Shown: piece after piece, positions 22,343 to 24,530 of the stretch
How positions within the stretch are numbered: position 1 is the first letter of the stretch
Layout of the letters: every line of letters begins with the position of its first letter
Origin: an uncultured Collinsella sp.
Lineage (GTDB): Bacteria; Actinomycetota; Coriobacteriia; Coriobacteriales; Coriobacteriaceae
NCBI GenBank assembly: GCA_900541795.1
Contig: UQLC01000027.1
Location: forward strand, 1-24,530
Direction of reading: 5' to 3'
Length of the DNA: 24,530 nt
Made by a program: the position numbers and the translations under genes
Notes under the pieces: generated by a model
Told to the model about the DNA's origin: nothing
The model's input: the letters and a program-made list of their open reading frames with translations, nothing else
Databases searched by the model: none

Positions 22343-23152
22343 ATGTCTCGTCTGCACCTTCATATCCTTGGCAGCGGCTCAAAAGGCAACTGCGCGCTCA
22401 TCGAAGGCCCCCGGGGGCTCATCATGATTGACGACGGTCTTTCTCGCCGCGAGACATTAAAGCGCATGGCAGAACTGGGGCTCTCGGCAGACAACGTCTC
22501 GGCTCTTCTCATTACTCATGAGCATAGCGATCACATCAAGGGTCTCGATGTCTGGTGCAAGCACTGGCACGGCCCCCTCTTTGCCAGCAGGGGCACACTT
22601 TCGAGCAAAGAAAATCTTTCGCATCTGCCTGTCGAGGAATTCGATCCCGGTGACACCCTATCCATTACCGGCATCCACGTGCAAACCTACTCAACATCAC
22701 ACGATGTCATCAATCCAGTCGGCTATCGATTCGATGCCCTCGATGATTCCATCGGCATTGCCACCGACACCGGAGAGCTATCGAGCCAAGCCATGAACAC
22801 CCTCAAAGATTGTCGAGTCCTCGCGCTCGAAAGCAACCACGATGTGACTATGCTGCGCGAGGGAGAATATCCCCGCTTTCTTCAGGAGCGCATCCTGTCT
22901 GCAAGGGGACACCTCTCCAACGACCAAGCCGCCGAAGCCGCGCGCGAACTTGTTACCGATCGCACCGAACAGCTCATTGCCATGCATATCAGCCAAGATA
23001 ACAATCGTCCGAGCCTTACCGTCAAAAGCTATGCCAAAGCTCTAGCCGCAACCCTGGATGACGAGGTCGGTAGCTCCGCCACCCTTCTCCAAGGATCGCG
23101 AAAACTCTCGATACGCCCTGCAAGTCAGTATCAACCGACAACCATTGTATAG
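22343..23152 (+). CDS. MBL-fold metallo-hydrolase, YycJ/WalJ-like
   Basis: The 269-residue protein has the metallo-beta-lactamase fold with the metal motif HEHSDH (59-64), His120 in TSHD and Asp142 in ATDTG. The N-terminus LHILGSGSKGNCALIE is characteristic of the YycJ/WalJ group, which has been linked to exonuclease activity and cell-division or mismatch-repair phenotypes in Firmicutes. The ATG at 22343 is chosen because the family motif begins there; the ribosome site (GGAA) is weak, and an open frame extends to 22262 overlapping tilS. It is divergent from tilS with a very short shared region and ends at a hairpin terminator. Specific substrate unknown. Confidence 0.9.
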   Translation: MSRLHLHILGSGSKGNCALIEGPRGLIMIDDGLSRRETLKRMAELGLSADNVSALLITHEHSDHIKGLDVWCKHWHGPLFASRGTLSSKENLSHLPVEEFDPGDTLSITGIHVQTYSTSHDVINPVGYRFDALDDSIGIATDTGELSSQAMNTLKDCRVLALESNHDVTMLREGEYPRFLQERILSARGHLSNDQAAEAARELVTDRTEQLIAMHISQDNNRPSLTVKSYAKALAATLDDEVGSSATLLQGSRKLSIRPASQYQPTTIV

Positions 23153-23168
23153 ACCGCTCAATAAAACA

Positions 23169-23200
23169 AAAGGGGCCGGGAATCAAATCCCAGCCCCTTT
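23169..23200. terminator. Bidirectional terminator between MBL-fold and hsp20 genes
   Basis: Arms at 23169-23181 and 23188-23200 form a 13-bp stem with one mismatch and a 6-nt loop. An A-rich left flank and TTTAT right flank give modest U-tracts on both strands, fitting the convergent genes. Confidence 0.75.
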
Positions 23201-23233
23201 ATCTTGGCTCAAAAGCTCTGACCATCGGAAACG

Positions 23234-23665
23234 TTAGTCGATGGAGATCTTCGTAACGTTCTTCTTCTCGACGATCTTGGGAACCGTAACGGTCAGGATG
23301 CCGTCAGCATACTTAGCAGAGAGACCCTCGCTCGAAGCGTCCTTCAGATATACGCCACGCGTCGCGCTGTACGAGCTGAACTCCTTCTGCAGGAAGTTCT
23401 TGCCCTCGTTCTCCTCGTCTTCCTCGACATTCACGCTAATGGACAGACGGCCCTCATTAAGCTCGACATCGATATCGTCCTTGGCGACGCCGGTCAGATA
23501 AGCCTTGACCTCATAGCCATCGCCCTTATCCTCAACGTCAACGGGAAACGCCTTGGAGGCAATAGAGCTGTTCGCCAGGTCACTCATATCATCAAACAGA
23601 TCGAACAGCGAGCTAGCAGAGGGACGAACGCCAAAAACCGAACGATAAGGAACCATGCTTGCCAT
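23234..23665 (-). CDS. Hsp20/alpha-crystallin family small heat shock protein
   Basis: The 143-residue chaperone has an N-terminal arm (FGVRPSASSLFDLFDDM), an alpha-crystallin domain (about 40-131) with the A-x-x-x-n-G-v-L signature as AKYADGILTVTVPK, and a short C-terminal tail. Such proteins hold unfolded proteins as oligomers without ATP. The ATG at 23665 has AAAGGAG 8 nt upstream; an in-frame ATG at 23698 has no comparable site. An AT-rich palindrome upstream (23732-23760) may control it. Transcribed alone. Confidence 0.93.
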   Translation of the reverse strand: MASMVPYRSVFGVRPSASSLFDLFDDMSDLANSSIASKAFPVDVEDKGDGYEVKAYLTGVAKDDIDVELNEGRLSISVNVEEDEENEGKNFLQKEFSSYSATRGVYLKDASSEGLSAKYADGILTVTVPKIVEKKNVTKISID

Positions 23666-23731
23666 GTTTACCACTCCTTTATAGGACTGCCGAGTCATCT
23701 TCTAGGTGACTGGGACTTCTTTTGACGTTCT

Positions 23732-23760
23732 TATATATGCCCACCCGGTGCTCATATATA
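23732..23760. promoter_or_regulatory. AT-rich inverted repeat upstream of hsp20
   Basis: TATATATG (23732-23739) and CATATATA (23753-23760) are inverted 8-mers separated by 13 bp. The inner arm could double as the -10 of a minus-strand promoter about 70 nt before the hsp20 start. It is not a CIRCE element and not a clear HAIR element. Confidence 0.4.
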
Positions 23761-23807
23761 CACCGACTATAAAGTTTTTTGAGTCCAGTACTATAAGCAT
23801 ATCTAAG

Positions 23808-23820
23808 TGAGTAAGACTCA
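23808..23820. promoter_or_regulatory. TGAGT-N3-ACTCA inverted repeat
   Basis: TGAGTAAGACTCA is a 5-bp inverted pair with a 3-bp spacer. The half-site core resembles the HspR (HAIR) halves TTGAGT/ACTCAA, but the spacing is too short for that operator. It is between hsp20 and the divergent small membrane-protein gene. A similar half, TTGAGTCC, sits at about 23779-23786. Confidence 0.25.
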
Positions 23821-23942
23821 GGTTTTTGGAAGGTTAAGGTTCTTTGAACCAGAGCTTAAATAACGAGTATGTCCACAGCTACAAATAACAAGGGGCTTAC
23901 AATGAGCGCGTACACGTTGTTGGTAACGAGCTAAAGGGCATC

Positions 23943-24410
23943 ATGGACGACCAAAACCAGAACAATATGTTTATGCCGACGCAGGGGGAAGATATTTCCA
24001 CGCAGCCGCCACGGTTCCGTCGCCCCCACATCTCGCAAGAGCCCATTAATGATGCAGAGCCCGAATATGTGACGAGAAATCGATATCAAACGCTCGAGGA
24101 TGCCCAAACGGGACGTAAGCATATGGGCGTCGCCTCGGGAGACCCTGTATATCTGAAAGACGCACCATTATCTAAAAACAGCGCAGCTAGTGATGAGCCG
24201 ATGAAAGCATCCGCCACTCATCGACAAAGAGGTCCTCGACCAAAGCAAACCTTGACGCATTCGGCTCGCTATCTCGAAACGCCAAAACAGGAAAAATCAA
24301 TCTTCGTTTCGACAAGTAAACGACGCAAGCAGCATCGACTGACAATCCTGCTTTTGATCATTGCGGTCATAGCAGTTGCCCTTGTTATTCGATTTATTTT
24401 CTTTAAATAA
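23943..24410 (+). CDS. Small C-terminally anchored membrane protein, function unknown
   Basis: I do not recognise this 155-residue protein. It is hydrophilic and probably disordered over residues 1-128 (rich in Gln, Asn, Pro, Lys, Arg), then has a basic cluster SKRRKQHR and one hydrophobic helix (about 133-153) ending in FIFFK. That is a tail-anchor topology, with the bulk expected in the cytoplasm. There is no N-terminal signal. AAAGGG lies before the ATG at a good distance. Base composition is lower in GC than the neighbours and codon use is less biased, compatible with weak constraint. It is divergent from hsp20. It could be a division-, wall- or envelope-associated factor; that is a guess. 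Confidence 0.7.
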   Translation: MDDQNQNNMFMPTQGEDISTQPPRFRRPHISQEPINDAEPEYVTRNRYQTLEDAQTGRKHMGVASGDPVYLKDAPLSKNSAASDEPMKASATHRQRGPRPKQTLTHSARYLETPKQEKSIFVSTSKRRKQHRLTILLLIIAVIAVALVIRFIFFK

Positions 24411-24434
24411 AAGCTCAATACCAAAAACGATAAG

Positions 24435-24451
24435 ATCGTCTGGTGTAAATG
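24435..24451. repeat. 17-bp palindrome after the small membrane-protein gene
   Basis: GTAAATGA (24435-24442) and TCATTTAC (24444-24451) are perfectly inverted around one base, and flanking GGT/GCC extends the pairing. It lies in a convergent intergenic region before a terminator. As RNA the loop would be too tight, so a DNA site or chance is possible. Confidence 0.4.
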
Positions 24452-24474
24452 AGTCATTTACGCCCGGTAAACGC

Positions 24475-24506
24475 AAAAAAGGGGGAGGCCGCGAGGCCTC
24501 CCCCTT
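24475..24506. terminator. Terminator near the right edge
   Basis: AAGGGGGAGGCC (24479-24490) pairs perfectly with 24495-24506 around a GCGA tetraloop. The A-run at 24475-24480 gives a strong U-tract on the minus strand, so it probably ends a minus-strand gene starting right of the window. It may also stop the plus-strand gene ending at 24410. Confidence 0.85.
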
Positions 24507-24530
24507 CTCAGTTCAAGCGTACGGCTCGGT

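Overview
The window looks like a chromosomal segment of a fairly GC-rich Gram-positive actinobacterium, most likely a gut Coriobacteriia member such as Collinsella. I infer this from the protein sequences, the high-GC codon use, strong AAGGAGG-type ribosome binding sites, the tilS-hpt-ftsH order and the heavy use of fructose-type PTS genes. I could not run a taxonomic search. There is no rRNA, tRNA, CRISPR array, insertion sequence or phage gene. Most genes lie on the minus strand.

Region 1 (1-370) is non-coding: a near-perfect 58-nt palindrome at the left edge, several scattered copies of TCTCTAA/TTAGAGA, and two hairpins ending the operon to its right. Region 2 (371-7793) is a sugar locus. 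A minus-strand operon encodes a fructose-family PTS IIBC, a GatZ/KbaZ-like protein, a TalC/FSA-type transaldolase, a split transketolase and a separate PTS IIA. A LacI-type regulator is divergent. Together they could import a ketose or related sugar as a phosphate, rearrange it and feed it through the non-oxidative pentose phosphate reactions. The substrate is unknown. Every larger gap inside the operon holds a hairpin.

Region 3 (7794-11411) holds a membrane-anchored DNA/RNA non-specific nuclease and a divergent EF-G-like GTPase with non-canonical G motifs, meeting at one bidirectional terminator. Region 4 (11412-13682) is a complete polar amino acid ABC importer operon (binding lipoprotein, permease, ATPase) with a clear promoter overlapped by CACTTTA repeats. 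It is followed by a 151-bp element with 41-bp inverted arms and a nested hairpin.

Region 5 (14031-17729) has an RlmD/RumA-type Fe-S 23S rRNA uracil methyltransferase, a YcdX-like PHP-domain hydrolase and a class I aminotransferase with a REP-like inverted repeat just upstream. Region 6 (17919-23152) is tilS, then hpt and ftsH, with a divergent YycJ-like metallo-beta-lactamase-fold hydrolase. Region 7 (23234-24530) has an Hsp20 chaperone, a small C-terminally membrane-anchored protein of unknown function, and a terminator for a convergent gene beyond the right edge.

Most of the window is ordinary housekeeping. The most distinctive parts are the PTS/GatZ/TalC/transketolase operon with its intercistronic structures, the large inverted repeats at 1-58, 13773-13923 and 17789-17850, and the divergent EF-G paralogue.
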